This document shows, in pieces, positions 15,099-24,962 of a DNA stretch of 64,000 bases (position 1 is its first letter; the number at the start of each line of letters is the position of its first letter). The notes below the pieces were generated by a model. The model was not told the DNA's origin, made no database searches, and saw nothing but the letters and a program-made list of their open reading frames with translations. The stretch comes from Planctomycetota bacterium (lineage in GTDB: Bacteria; Planctomycetota; Phycisphaerae; UBA1845): contig JAKQDH010000027.1 of assembly GCA_029558835.1 (NCBI GenBank), positions 1 to 64,000 of the forward strand. The letters are read 5' to 3'. A program made the position numbers and the translations under genes.

Positions 15099-15520
15099 GC
15101 CGGCGGAGTGGGCGAGGCGATCGCTCACACGCGCGACGTGTGGGAGGAAAGTCCGAACTGGGTCGGGCCACGGTGGTTGGTAACGCCAACCCGGCGCAAG
15201 CCGAGGGAAAGTGCCACAGAAAAGACACCGCCTAAGTCGAGGGCTGCGGCCATCGACCGGTAAGGGTGAAATGGTGCGGTAAGAGCGCACCGCGCGGCCG
15301 GTGACGGTCGCGGCAGGGTAAACCCCACCGCCAGCAAGCCCAAGTAAGCAGCATAGGGAGGGCCCATCCAGCGGTCCAACCGGCCGTTGCGGCGGCCGGG
15401 CGGTACCGCGTGCTGCGGGTAGGGTGCTCGAGCCGACGGGCGACCGTCGGCCCAGATGAATGATCGCCACCGCACCGCGAGGCGCGGGACAGAATTCGGC
15501 TTACCGCCCGCTCCGCCGGC
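15099..15520 (+). ncRNA. rnpB: RNase P RNA, bacterial type A
   Basis: This is the catalytic RNA that matures tRNA 5' ends. Conserved blocks appear in order: GAGGAAAGTCC near 15145, GAAAGTGCCACAGAAAA near 15207, GGTAAGGGTGAAATGGTGC, GGTAAGAGCGCACCGC, GGTAAACCCCACC, and AGATGAATGATCGCC followed by GACAGAATTCGGCTTA near the 3' end. The ends pair as helix P1: 15099-15113 (GCCGGCGGAGTGGGC) with 15506-15520. The 422-base length is within the normal range. Confidence 0.96.
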
Positions 15521-15850
15521 ATAGCAGTCGTCAGTTCTCAGTCATCAGTTGTCAGCTATACGGGCTACGCAAATGGGGAACCAGGAGGGTGGCATGCCCA
15601 AGCCGAAGGCGCCGGCATGATGTGGTAGCAACCCCCGCTCGCCCCCGGGGGAGAGCATGGCGGCGCTGCGTTTGGCCATGCCACCCCGTTGCGTCTGTCG
15701 GTTTCTTCAGGGCGTGGAGCTATTCGGCAGCCGTCAGCTATCAGCTTTCAGCCGCCGGCTGTGGGTGGGCGTTCCCGTGACGGATCGTGACACGTATGTG
15801 ACACTACACGTAGCAGCGCCGGCGCTGGGCAAGCGCGGTTCGTCGTGGCG
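15521..15850. other. intergenic region with repeats
   Basis: It contains CAGTTCTCAGTCATCAG / CAGCTATCAGCTTTCAG-type tracts (15529-15560 and 15728-15750) that bracket a family II element (15587-15686). No gene was recognised. Confidence 0.6.
15587..15686. repeat. family II palindromic element
   Basis: GGGTGGCATGCCCAAGCCG at the left and GCGTTTGGCCATGCCACCC at the right form inverted ends around a CGCCGGCATGATG core. Confidence 0.75.
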
Positions 15851-16477
15851 TCAGGCGTTCTGGTCGCCGGCGGGGGTGGTCTCGGCCGGCGGGTGGAAGT
15901 TGGTACCGTAGACTTGGCGGACGATGTCGGCGAAACGGTCGGGCAGCTTGCCCTGGCCGGCCGGCGGCTCGCCTGCGCTGCTCGTGGCGGGGTCGCGCGT
16001 GGGGCCGCGGAGGCGCGCCGGGCGAAGCTCAGACAGCACCTTGGCCAAGGTTGTCAACTCCGCGGTGGGCAGTTCATCTTCGCATAGCGCTCCGTAAACC
16101 AGCCCGACGAGCATCAGGTAGGTGCGCCGCTCCCACAGCTCGGGATTGCACTGCGCGAACGGGCCGAGGACCGAATCCAGGATGGAGGCGACGCTGCTCT
16201 GGCGGCAACGATAGGCAGTGAGGCGCGCGGGCCAGTCGGCGGCGGGGTCGGCGTCGGTGCCGGCGGGGGCTGGGTTGGATGTGGGCATGGCGGTGCTGCG
16301 CTTGGCCATGGCACCCACAGGCACCGCGTTGGGCATGGCCGTGCCACGCGCGCCGGCGGATTTGCGGCTGCGTCGCTCCCGTGCGGGCGACCGAGGAACC
16401 GACGGCGCCGCGCGAGTCCCACGTCGACCCCGGGGGGCCGACGCTACGTCGTTGGCTACGCCGGGGAGACTGACCAT
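15851..16477 (-). CDS. Mu gp27-like (DUF3486-like) phage remnant protein
   Basis: This 208-residue protein has an Arg/Ser-rich N-terminal half and a helical C-terminal half (about residues 85-160) with LTTLAKVLSELRPARLRG. In Mu-like phages the protein after the winged-helix gp26 is DUF3486/gp27, a probable small terminase. The match here rests mainly on position and the helical tail. The start at 16477 is chosen because it follows the upstream stop by 2 bases and has GGAG 7 bases before it. Residues about 46-66 (AMPNAVPVGAMAKRSTAMPT) come from an in-frame, degenerate family II repeat. No large terminase gene follows. Confidence 0.4.
   Translation of the reverse strand: MVSLPGVANDVASAPRGRRGTRAAPSVPRSPARERRSRKSAGARGTAMPNAVPVGAMAKRSTAMPTSNPAPAGTDADPAADWPARLTAYRCRQSSVASILDSVLGPFAQCNPELWERRTYLMLVGLVYGALCEDELPTAELTTLAKVLSELRPARLRGPTRDPATSSAGEPPAGQGKLPDRFADIVRQVYGTNFHPPAETTPAGDQNA
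16282..16350. repeat. degenerate family II element inside the gp27-like gene
   Basis: GGCATGGCGGTGCTGCGCTTGG and ATGGCACCC, then GGGCATGGCC and GTGCCACGC, match the right arm of family II with changes. It is translated in frame. Confidence 0.55.
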
Positions 16478-16479
16478 GG

Positions 16480-16791
16480 CTACTCCAACGCGGGATCCTG
16501 GATGCACCGATCGGCCAGCTCGATGCCGCGGGTCGTGAGGCGGAACCAGCGTTTTCGCCACGGTGTCAGCCCGTTGTCATCGGTATCCGCGATAACGCGC
16601 TCGACGTAGCCCTTCTCACCAAGGTAGTGCAGGTCGCGTCTGAGCTGCTCGAAGTCGAGCGTGGGGAAGAGCACGAGCAGGCTGCGGAGAAGCTGCTCCG
16701 CCTGCAGGGCGGCCGGGTAAATGAGCTTCAGGGCGACCAGCATTTCGTTGCGAACCCGTTTGATCTGGCGGGCATCTCGTCCGTTTGACAT
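16480..16791 (-). CDS. Mu gp26-like winged-helix protein
   Basis: This 103-residue protein has a winged-helix pattern: LDFEQLRRDLHYLGEKGYVE forms the recognition part, and RWFRLTTRGIELADRCIQDP forms the wing and tail. It resembles the small HTH protein between gp25 and gp27 in Mu-like phages, whose typical ending is a Leu-Thr-x-x-Gly-Ile-Asp-Leu motif followed by DPG. Its ATG overlaps the stop of the upstream gene by one base (TAATG), indicating translational coupling. It could have been kept as a host DNA-binding protein, or it may simply be a phage leftover. Confidence 0.55.
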   Translation of the reverse strand: MSNGRDARQIKRVRNEMLVALKLIYPAALQAEQLLRSLLVLFPTLDFEQLRRDLHYLGEKGYVERVIADTDDNGLTPWRKRWFRLTTRGIELADRCIQDPALE

Positions 16792-17165
16792 TAACGGTCC
16801 CCCGAAATGGTGTCAGGATGATTTTCCGTGGGGCGGAAATCCTTCCTGACACCTTTTTCCCATGTGGTTTCGACGCGGACCATCGCCCCGCTAAGCTGCT
16901 CGAGCAGGCGCCGGGCCTGCATCGACTCGCGGAGCCATTCCTCCTTGGTCGTGTAGTTGCGTTCGACGTCGGCGACGGCGCCGCGGAGCGTGCTGACGGC
17001 GGCCTCCACGGCGTCCAGCCGGTGGCCCAGGTGGCCGTGCCACGTCACCTGCGCCTCACGCAGCGAACGCAGGTAGAACGTGATTACCGTCAGCGGCACC
17101 CCCACCAGCGGGGCCAGCACCGCGAGCAGCGCGGAGACGGTTTCCAGCCACGTGGAAGCGAGCAT
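16791..17165 (-). CDS. Mu gp25-like (DUF2730-like) membrane/coiled-coil protein
   Basis: This 124-residue protein has one N-terminal membrane segment (about residues 8-30, rich in Leu/Val) followed by a coiled coil. The coiled coil runs through HRLDAVEAAVSTLRGAVADV and then TTKEEWLRESMQARRLLEQL. This matches the form of Mu gp25/DUF2730 proteins, which precede gp26 and gp27 in Mu-like phages. The ATG at 17165 is preferred over an upstream in-frame start whose extension is Arg/Pro-rich. The gene is first in a tight three-gene minus-strand set. Confidence 0.5.
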   Translation of the reverse strand: MLASTWLETVSALLAVLAPLVGVPLTVITFYLRSLREAQVTWHGHLGHRLDAVEAAVSTLRGAVADVERNYTTKEEWLRESMQARRLLEQLSGAMVRVETTWEKGVRKDFRPTENHPDTISGDR

Positions 17166-17632
17166 ACCGCCCTCCAGATCGCACGGGGCGCAGGCGCCGG
17201 GCGGACGCTGCCGACCACGTGCCCTGCGCTGATAGAAGGGCCTAGGCGCGCGCCGAACGGGAACCGGCCGGTGATCGTTCCGGCGGGGCGGCACATGCGC
17301 GCGGGGTTAATGGGCAAGCTGAACGGGAGTGCGGAGGTACGCGCCGCGGACGCCCTCCGCCGGCCGGCCCCAAACGGCCGCGGTGCGGATCGGCGGCGTC
17401 GAGTCGCGCGGACTCATTGGAGTATGCGGGCAAGGCGTGGGCCTCCACCAGCCCACTGCAGGGCGATCGGACCGCAGTTGAGGCGTTGAAGCCCGGTGCA
17501 CTTACGGCCCTCCAGGTCGGTCACAGGGGGCGGACGCAACCGCCGCACCTGCCAACCGGCAGGGCTCGGCGTGGTCGGGGCCGGGGGTACGGGGCAGTGC
17601 CGACCGACCGCGAGGATTCCCACGGGTTCAGC
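17166..17632. other. intergenic region, nothing recognised
   Basis: No gene with family resemblance, repeat family member or clear promoter was found between the phage remnant and the lipoprotein gene. Short open frames in several registers look like products of high GC. Confidence 0.4.
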
Positions 17633-18448
17633 TCACCGACCCAGGTCAGGCATGGATTCGTGGGTGAGGACCGGCTCCGTTATGTCGGAGGCCGATGGGC
17701 AGGTGGACTGCGCGGTCAGGATCCGCTGTTCGCCGCGCAATTCGTCGATCGTGTGCCCGTCCAGCATCAGCTCGGTGAAGCTGCCGCGGGTGGAGGACGC
17801 CGCCTCCGCCCGGGAGACGTGGCTGTAGCCCAGCGTGTGTCCGATCTCGTGGGCGGCCAGGTTGGCGAAGATGTTGACCCACTCGCCGTAGGTGCCCACG
17901 ATGCCGTAGCGGGCAATCTGCCCCCCGTACACGATGGCGATGTTGTCATGATAGTGGTTGCAGGGATCGTATTCGGCCAGGCCCATCTGATGCGACCTGT
18001 CCGTCGGCACATCGGCCGTGAAGTGCACTACGTTGACCTCGCCGAAGTCCTCAGCCTCGCCGACCCGCACCTGGACTTCGTATAGCCCGGCCTCGCAGAG
18101 AATCTGGACGATCGTGTCGCGCACGTCCTCGATGAAGTCCTGCTCGGCGTCGGCGAGGGTACCGCCGTCGGCCAGCGCGAAAGCGGTCCAAGCAACGGGG
18201 GGAAGTTCCACGTCGGGGTGCAGCCGGCTGAACCCCCCGGTGAAATCGAGGACGATCCGGTCAGCGGTACCGAGTCCCTCGGCATCGGGGAACGCGGGCG
18301 TGCAGTCGTTGAGACGCAGCCGGGCGGCCGCCTCAACCAGACCGCCGCCGGCACCGCACCCGCCGGCAAGCAGGGTCACCAGGCTGCCGCAGACTACCAG
18401 CGCGCGGATGGGGCGCACGCGGCCCGCAGGTCGCTTCTTGGACTTCAT
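17633..18448 (-). CDS. matrixin-like zinc metalloprotease, probable lipoprotein
   Basis: This 271-residue protein has an N-terminal hydrophobic segment ending at LLAGGC (Cys31), a near-consensus lipobox, so export and lipid anchoring are likely. The metzincin zinc motif AAHEIGHTLGYSH (His200, Glu201, His204, His210) is complete. A methionine-turn candidate, ELMLDGHT, follows, as in matrixins (M10). Short matrixin-like proteases with this layout occur among secreted planctomycete proteins. Substrate is unknown. The gene is alone on the minus strand. Confidence 0.8.
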   Translation of the reverse strand: MKSKKRPAGRVRPIRALVVCGSLVTLLAGGCGAGGGLVEAAARLRLNDCTPAFPDAEGLGTADRIVLDFTGGFSRLHPDVELPPVAWTAFALADGGTLADAEQDFIEDVRDTIVQILCEAGLYEVQVRVGEAEDFGEVNVVHFTADVPTDRSHQMGLAEYDPCNHYHDNIAIVYGGQIARYGIVGTYGEWVNIFANLAAHEIGHTLGYSHVSRAEAASSTRGSFTELMLDGHTIDELRGEQRILTAQSTCPSASDITEPVLTHESMPDLGR

Positions 18449-18690
18449 TTCCCCTCACCTTTTCCCCGAGGCGGGATGGCTTCTTTCCCCCAGGTCAGGT
18501 CGGTACGACGGGCGGCCGATCGGCCTGGTACCATTTCTTCCACCCGCGCGGGGCGAAGTCAACTTCGGAAGGTGGGCGCCGGCCGGAACTTGTCGGTAAG
18601 GCGACGCGGGCGGCGTGTTATCGCGCCTGCGGCACCGGGAAGAGGTCCACCCGGTTGCCGGCGCGGACTTTCCGTCACGCCGGCGGCGCC

Positions 18691-18696
18691 TATAAT
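18691..18696 (+). promoter_or_regulatory. candidate -10 box upstream of oleA
   Basis: A perfect TATAAT lies 270 bases before the oleA start. The -35 region (near 18668) is weak. If used, the leader would contain the family II element. Confidence 0.35.
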
Positions 18697-18789
18697 GCGC
18701 GAGCGCGGATGCGGCGGATGTGCTGCGGCGCCCGCCCCGGGAATTACCCCGGCTGGCCCTCAACAGGACATGCAAATGAGGAACTGGGA

Positions 18790-18887
18790 GGGTGGCATGC
18801 CCAAGCCGAAGGCGCCGGCATGCTGTGGGAGACAGTAGCGTCGGGCAGGCGAGAGGGCATGGCGGCGCTGCGCTTGGCCATGCCACC
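18790..18887. repeat. family II palindromic element
   Basis: GGGTGGCATGCCCAAGCCG at the left and GCGCTTGGCCATGCCACCC at the right are inverted ends. The core reads GCGCCGGCATGCTG. Confidence 0.8.
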
Positions 18888-18965
18888 CCGCACCGTCAGT
18901 CGGTTTGCTGATTCTGCGGGCCTGTGTGGTGCCGCGAGATCGGGGATGCGGACAAGAGGGCGGCG

Positions 18966-20012
18966 ATGCGGTACCGGCATGTATGCCTCGAGGGGTTTGG
19001 CTACGCCCTGCCCGCGCAGGTCGTGACCTCCGCGCAGCTCGAACACCAACTCGCACCGGTCTATGAACGCCTGGGCGTGCATGCCGGACGGCTGGAGCTG
19101 ATGACGGGCATCCGTGAACGTCGCTTCTGGGACGTGGACACGCTGCCCAGCGACGCGGGCGCCTTGGCCGGACGCCACGCACTCGCCAAGGCGGGCGTGG
19201 CAGCCGAGGACATCGGCTGTCTGCTGCACACGGCCGTGTCACGCGATTTCCTGGAGCCCGCCACCGCTTCGATCATCCACGACAAGCTCGAACTGCCCCC
19301 CACGGCTACCGTCTACGACATCTCCAATGCCTGCGTCGGCTTCATGAACGGCACCCTCGCGCTGGCCAACATGATCGAGTTGGAGCAGGTGCGGTGCGGG
19401 CTGATCGTGGCGGGCGAAAGCGGGCGGAGCCTGGTCGAGAGTACCATTAAGGACCTGTGCCGGACGCAGAACCTCAGCCGGCAGCAGTTCAAGAACGCGT
19501 TCGCGTCGCTGACCATCGGCTCCGGGGCGGCGGCCGTGGTGCTCACCCATGATTCGGTGTCGCGTACGGGGCACCGACTGTTGGGCGGGGCCGTGCGCAG
19601 TGCCACGCAACACCACCACCTCTGCTTGGGCACCGGGGACGTTGGCTTCGACCGCGAGGCGGCCATGCTGATGAACACCCAGGCTGAGACCCTGCTGGTC
19701 AACGGCTGTGCCCTGGCCGAGACCACCTGGCAGGCCGCCCGCGTGGAACTGGGCTGGACGAATGCCGACGTGCAACGGTGTTACTGCCACCAGGTGGGCA
19801 GCACCCACCGCGACAAGCTCTATGCAGCGCTGGGGCTGGATCCCGCGCTGGACTTCTCGACGTTCGAGTATCTCGGCAACGTCGGGTCCGCGTCGCTGCC
19901 GCTGACCATGGCTTTGGGGCTCGAGGAACGTCCGGCTGCGGCGGGCGAGCGGATCGGCATGCTCGGTATCGGTAGCGGTCTGAACTGCGTCATGCTCGGC
20001 GTGCGCTGGTAG
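18966..20012 (+). CDS. oleA: OleA-like thiolase / 3-oxoacyl-ACP synthase III homologue
   Basis: This 348-residue thiolase-fold protein resembles OleA, which joins two fatty acyl-CoAs head to head to form a beta-keto acid. The catalytic triad is visible: Cys123 in DISNACVGF, His275 in CHQVG and Asn305 in LGNVGSA. The opening MRYRHVCLEGFGYALP and the stretch LMTGIRERRFW match the planctomycete OleA subgroup as I recall it. The start at 18966 follows AGAGGG; an upstream in-frame ATG adds 14 unrelated residues. The next gene encodes an OleB-like hydrolase, supporting this over a FabH role. OleC and OleD are not in the window. Confidence 0.82.
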   Translation: MRYRHVCLEGFGYALPAQVVTSAQLEHQLAPVYERLGVHAGRLELMTGIRERRFWDVDTLPSDAGALAGRHALAKAGVAAEDIGCLLHTAVSRDFLEPATASIIHDKLELPPTATVYDISNACVGFMNGTLALANMIELEQVRCGLIVAGESGRSLVESTIKDLCRTQNLSRQQFKNAFASLTIGSGAAAVVLTHDSVSRTGHRLLGGAVRSATQHHHLCLGTGDVGFDREAAMLMNTQAETLLVNGCALAETTWQAARVELGWTNADVQRCYCHQVGSTHRDKLYAALGLDPALDFSTFEYLGNVGSASLPLTMALGLEERPAAAGERIGMLGIGSGLNCVMLGVRW

Positions 20013-20042
20013 CGTCAGCCCCCGTGGCCGTACGTGTTTAGC

Positions 20043-20147
20043 GTGGGTGCCACGCCCTCACCCGCCGCAGGCGGGGCTGGGCATGTGCTGCGGCAGGCAG
20101 GGGCACGCTTGCCCGCGACCGCGGTCGCGGGAAAGCATGGCACCCAC
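20043..20147. repeat. family III palindromic element
   Basis: The outer ends GTGGGTGCCACGCCC and GCATGGCACCCAC are inverted, and the core contains the palindrome CCGCGACCGCGGTCGCGG. Related copies are at 42875-42975 (degenerate) and 62310-62414 (opposite orientation). Confidence 0.75.
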
Positions 20148-20308
20148 AACGCCAAAGACGCGGAGCACATACGCGTGGCCGAGGTATGAGGAGCCAACGG
20201 CAGCGGCTTCCGAGACAGCCGCCGGGACCAGGAGTCCCTCTCCGGGCCGCCCAACCGCCGAGGGCGCGGAAAAGACGCCAACTTGGTCTGCGGAGCTTTG
20301 CTTCCCGT

Positions 20309-21187
20309 ATGGACCGATCTACCCTTCAGCTCCTCTACCCTTTTGAGCCTCACTTTGCCTATCTCGACGGGCCGCGGATGCACTATGTAGATGAAGGCAG
20401 CGGCCCGACGACCGCGCTGCTGCTGCACGGCAATCCTACGTGGTCGTTCTTCTACCGTGAGTTGATCCCGGGGCTGCGGGAGGGCGGCCGCGTGCTCGCC
20501 CCGGACCACATCGGTTGCGGCCTGTCCGAGAAACCGCGGACGTACGCGTACACGCTCGAAACGCACATCCGCAACCTCACCGAGTTCGTGGAGCGGTTGA
20601 GACTGCCGGCCGTGGACCTGGTGGTGCACGACTGGGGCGGGCCCATCGGCTTCGGCTGGGCGACCCGACACCCCGAACGCGTGCGCCGCCTCGTGGTACT
20701 GAACTCAGCGGCGTGGCTCGGCGAACGGGCGCCTTGGCGGATTCGCATCTGTCGTTCGAGTCTGATCGGCAACTTCGCCGTGCGCCGGCTGAACCTCTTC
20801 ACGCGAGCGGCCGTGCGCATGGCGGTCGCCAAGCGGCGATTGCCCCGCGCGGTACGGGAGGGTTACCTGGCCCCGTACGACAGTTACGCTCACCGGATCG
20901 CCATCCTGCGTTTCGTGCAGGATATCCCGGTTGATCCAACCATACCGAGCCACCGAGTCTTGCAGGAAATCGAGGCGAACCTGCCGCGTCTGGCCGACAA
21001 GCCGATGCTCATCTGCTGGGGCATGCGCGACTTCTGCTTCAGGCCCCACTTCCTCGACGGCTGGCTGGAACGCTTCCCGCGGGCCCAGGTGCACCGCTTC
21101 GCCGATGCGGGGCATTACCTGCTCGAGGATGCGCACGACGAGGTCGTTCCACTCATACGCCGGTTCCTAAGCAGTTCTACACCGTAG
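20309..21187 (+). CDS. oleB: OleB-like alpha/beta hydrolase (beta-lactone decarboxylase)
   Basis: This 292-residue alpha/beta hydrolase of the haloalkane-dehalogenase type has LLLHGNPTWSFFYR as oxyanion-hole region, nucleophile Asp108 in VVHDWGGP, and catalytic His269 in ADAGHYLLED. In the olefin pathway OleB decarboxylates a cis-beta-lactone to the alkene; close relatives are haloalkane dehalogenases. Position directly after oleA favours OleB. The ATG at 20309 is chosen because conserved sequence begins LLYPFEPHFAYLDG; the upstream frame is Arg/Pro-rich and overlaps repeat-bearing DNA. A family III element separates it from oleA, so read-through is possible but not certain. Confidence 0.78.
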   Translation: MDRSTLQLLYPFEPHFAYLDGPRMHYVDEGSGPTTALLLHGNPTWSFFYRELIPGLREGGRVLAPDHIGCGLSEKPRTYAYTLETHIRNLTEFVERLRLPAVDLVVHDWGGPIGFGWATRHPERVRRLVVLNSAAWLGERAPWRIRICRSSLIGNFAVRRLNLFTRAAVRMAVAKRRLPRAVREGYLAPYDSYAHRIAILRFVQDIPVDPTIPSHRVLQEIEANLPRLADKPMLICWGMRDFCFRPHFLDGWLERFPRAQVHRFADAGHYLLEDAHDEVVPLIRRFLSSSTP

Positions 21188-21206
21188 CGAAACTGACCGT
21201 GTGGCA

Positions 21207-21309
21207 GGGTGGCATGGCCAGGCGCAGCGCCGCCCTGTCCTCCCTCCGACGGGCACCTGCGGCACACGCATGCCGGCGCCCGCTTGGGGCGGGCTTGGGC
21301 ATGCCACCC
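21207..21309. repeat. family II palindromic element (inverted orientation)
   Basis: It starts GGGTGGCATGGCCAGGCGC and ends GGGCTTGGGCATGCCACCC. It lies between the convergent oleB gene and the B12/G-protein gene, where it could act as a bidirectional terminator. Confidence 0.75.
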
Positions 21310-21365
21310 GGTTGGGCACCCAGTTGGGCAGGCCACCCGTTCGGGTATCCACGGGCGGGGCTTCT

Positions 21366-22538
21366 TCAGGAGAGCGACTGGACCCAATCGGCAACGGCTG
21401 CCAGTCCTTCGTCACGCACGCTGCACACTCGCCAGACCGGGCGCCGATCACCCAACGCGCTGCGGAGCTGGCCTTCGGTGGCGTCGGCGCCGGGCAGGTC
21501 GGCCTTGTTGATGACGAAGCTGCTGGCGATCTCCATGAGTCCGGCCTTGGAGAACTGGATGGAGTCGCCCGCGTCGGGCATCAGTACGAGGATGACGCGC
21601 TGCGTGACCCCGTGGATCCCATAGTCCGCCTGACCCGCGCCGACCGTCTCCACCAGGATGTAATCAAACCCGAAGCCGTTGAGTAGATCGACCACCTCGC
21701 GGCAGCGCGGTGCCAAGCCATCGTGCTCGCCGCGCGACGACAGCGAGCGGACGAAGAAGTCGCGGTCCGGCGGGCTGGACATCATGCGCAGCCGGTCACC
21801 CAGCAACGCCCCGCCGCTGACCGGGCTGCTGGGGTCCACCGCGACCACGGCCACCCGCTGGCCACGCTGACGCAGCTCCTTGCCCAGCTTGGCAATGAAC
21901 GAACTCTTGCCGACGCCCGGCGCGCCGGTCACGCCGACGACGACGGCCTTGCCGCGCGGCGCGGCGAACCCATCGAGCGGCCGGCGGCGCTGAATCGCGG
22001 TGATCAGTTGTGCCAGGGCGCGCACGTCCTTCTTCTCATAGTCGGCACCCAGGTCCCTCGCGTCCCGCGCGCGCCGCCCGGCCGCCAGCTCGTAGACCTT
22101 GTCGATGATCTTCGGCAACGGCGAGCCGGGATTGAACACGGCGGCCACGCCCATCTGCTCCAACGCCGGATAGTCGGCCACCGGCACGATCCCGCCCAGT
22201 ACGACCGGTACGTGGTCGATGCCCAATTCGGCCCGCAGCCGCAACATCTCCGGCATGATCGTCATGTGGGCCGCCGACAGCAGGCTGACGCCCACGACGT
22301 CCACGTCTTCCTGCACGGCCGCGTGCATGGTCGCCTCGCACGTCTGCCACAGCCCGGTGTAGATCACCTCAAGCCCGGCATCCCGAAACGAGCGCGCGAG
22401 CACCTTCACCCCACGGTCATGCCCGTCCAGGCCGATCTTGGCCAGCAGAATGCGCGGCGGATGCTCGGGCAACTGCTGCGGGCGATACGCCCCAGGCTCC
22501 GGCTTGAAATCCTCAACGTTGCAGGCACATCTGGTCAT
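21366..22538 (-). CDS. fused B12-binding domain and MeaB/ArgK-type GTPase (IcmF N-terminal half)
   Basis: This 390-residue protein joins a cobalamin-binding domain (about residues 28-155, DxHxxG motif GLDGHDRG with His40 as the lower cobalt ligand) to a MeaB-type G-protein (about 165-390, P-loop GAPGVGKS at 205-212). The G-protein gates cofactor loading and rescue of adenosyl-B12 mutases. The order B12 domain then GTPase is exactly that of the first two thirds of IcmF, the fused isobutyryl-CoA mutase. The missing mutase part is the next gene upstream in the operon, ending 46 bases before this start. It therefore probably supplies both cofactor domain and chaperone to that mutase. Confidence 0.9.
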   Translation of the reverse strand: MTRCACNVEDFKPEPGAYRPQQLPEHPPRILLAKIGLDGHDRGVKVLARSFRDAGLEVIYTGLWQTCEATMHAAVQEDVDVVGVSLLSAAHMTIMPEMLRLRAELGIDHVPVVLGGIVPVADYPALEQMGVAAVFNPGSPLPKIIDKVYELAAGRRARDARDLGADYEKKDVRALAQLITAIQRRRPLDGFAAPRGKAVVVGVTGAPGVGKSSFIAKLGKELRQRGQRVAVVAVDPSSPVSGGALLGDRLRMMSSPPDRDFFVRSLSSRGEHDGLAPRCREVVDLLNGFGFDYILVETVGAGQADYGIHGVTQRVILVLMPDAGDSIQFSKAGLMEIASSFVINKADLPGADATEGQLRSALGDRRPVWRVCSVRDEGLAAVADWVQSLS

Positions 22539-22584
22539 GGCAATGCTCTTGCGCGTAGGTCAGGTCGTCGACCCGACAAGCGTC

Positions 22585-24198
<1,614 letters not shown>

Positions 24199-24207
24199 GG
24201 TGCCACC

Positions 24208-24957
24208 TCATTCCATCCACGACGCCTTGCGTTTCTCCAGGAAGGCACTGATGCCCTCCTTGCTGTCCGGCTTGGTGAAGCAGTCGGCGAACGCGGCAAT
24301 GTCATCGCGGTCGGCGCAGGCGCGTTTCGCCAGGGCATTGGCGGCCGGCGACGCCTTCACAAACGACTTGCAGAATGCCTCCACGGCCGGGCCGAGCGCC
24401 TCGACCCCATCCACCACCTCATCCACCAGCCCCCACGTCAGCGCCACCTCGGCCGGCACCGGCTCGGCGCTGAGGAACAGCCGCTTCGCCCGCGCGGGGC
24501 CGATCAGACGCAGCAGCCGCGGAATGCCGCCCCAGCCGGGCACCAGCCCCAGCGAGACCTCCGGCAACCCGATCCTGGCACCCTTCACCGCGAGCCGGAA
24601 ATCGCAACCCAGCGCCACCTCGCACCCGCCGCCTAAGGCCGCCCCGTTCAGTGCCGCCACCGTGACACACGGCAGCGACTCAAGCGCGTCAATCACGCGC
24701 TGCCCGAGCGCCCCGTACTGCCGGGCATCATCCGGCTGGAAACCGGCCATGTGCTTGATGTCCGCTCCCGCCGCGAACACCTTCCCCTCGCCGCGCAGCA
24801 CCAGAAACCGCACCCCGCGCGCGTCCCGGACTTGTGCCACCAGGTCGCCCAACTGGGTCATCAGCGGCGGGGACAACACGTTGATCCCCTCGTCCGTCTT
24901 CAGCGTGATCGTCGCGCGGGGGCCGTCGATCGTCAGATCTGCTCTCGTCTTGCTCAT
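24208..24957 (-). CDS. enoyl-CoA hydratase/isomerase (crotonase family)
   Basis: This 249-residue crotonase-fold protein has FAAGADIKHM (CoA/oxyanion-hole region), LNGAALGGGCEVALGCDFRL with the first catalytic Glu, and GLPEVSLGLVPGWGG with the second. It would hydrate crotonyl-CoA or similar enoyl-CoAs to 3-hydroxyacyl-CoA. It lies 5 bases downstream of the 3-hydroxybutyryl-CoA dehydrogenase gene and 9 bases upstream of the mutase gene, so it is part of the same operon. Confidence 0.9.
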   Translation of the reverse strand: MSKTRADLTIDGPRATITLKTDEGINVLSPPLMTQLGDLVAQVRDARGVRFLVLRGEGKVFAAGADIKHMAGFQPDDARQYGALGQRVIDALESLPCVTVAALNGAALGGGCEVALGCDFRLAVKGARIGLPEVSLGLVPGWGGIPRLLRLIGPARAKRLFLSAEPVPAEVALTWGLVDEVVDGVEALGPAVEAFCKSFVKASPAANALAKRACADRDDIAAFADCFTKPDSKEGISAFLEKRKASWME

Positions 24958-24962
24958 CGGTC

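Larger units (their letters stand above)
18449..18965. other. intergenic region with promoter candidate and repeat
   Basis: It separates two divergent genes. It contains a TATAAT box (18691-18696, + strand) and a family II element (18790-18887). No gene was recognised. Confidence 0.5.
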
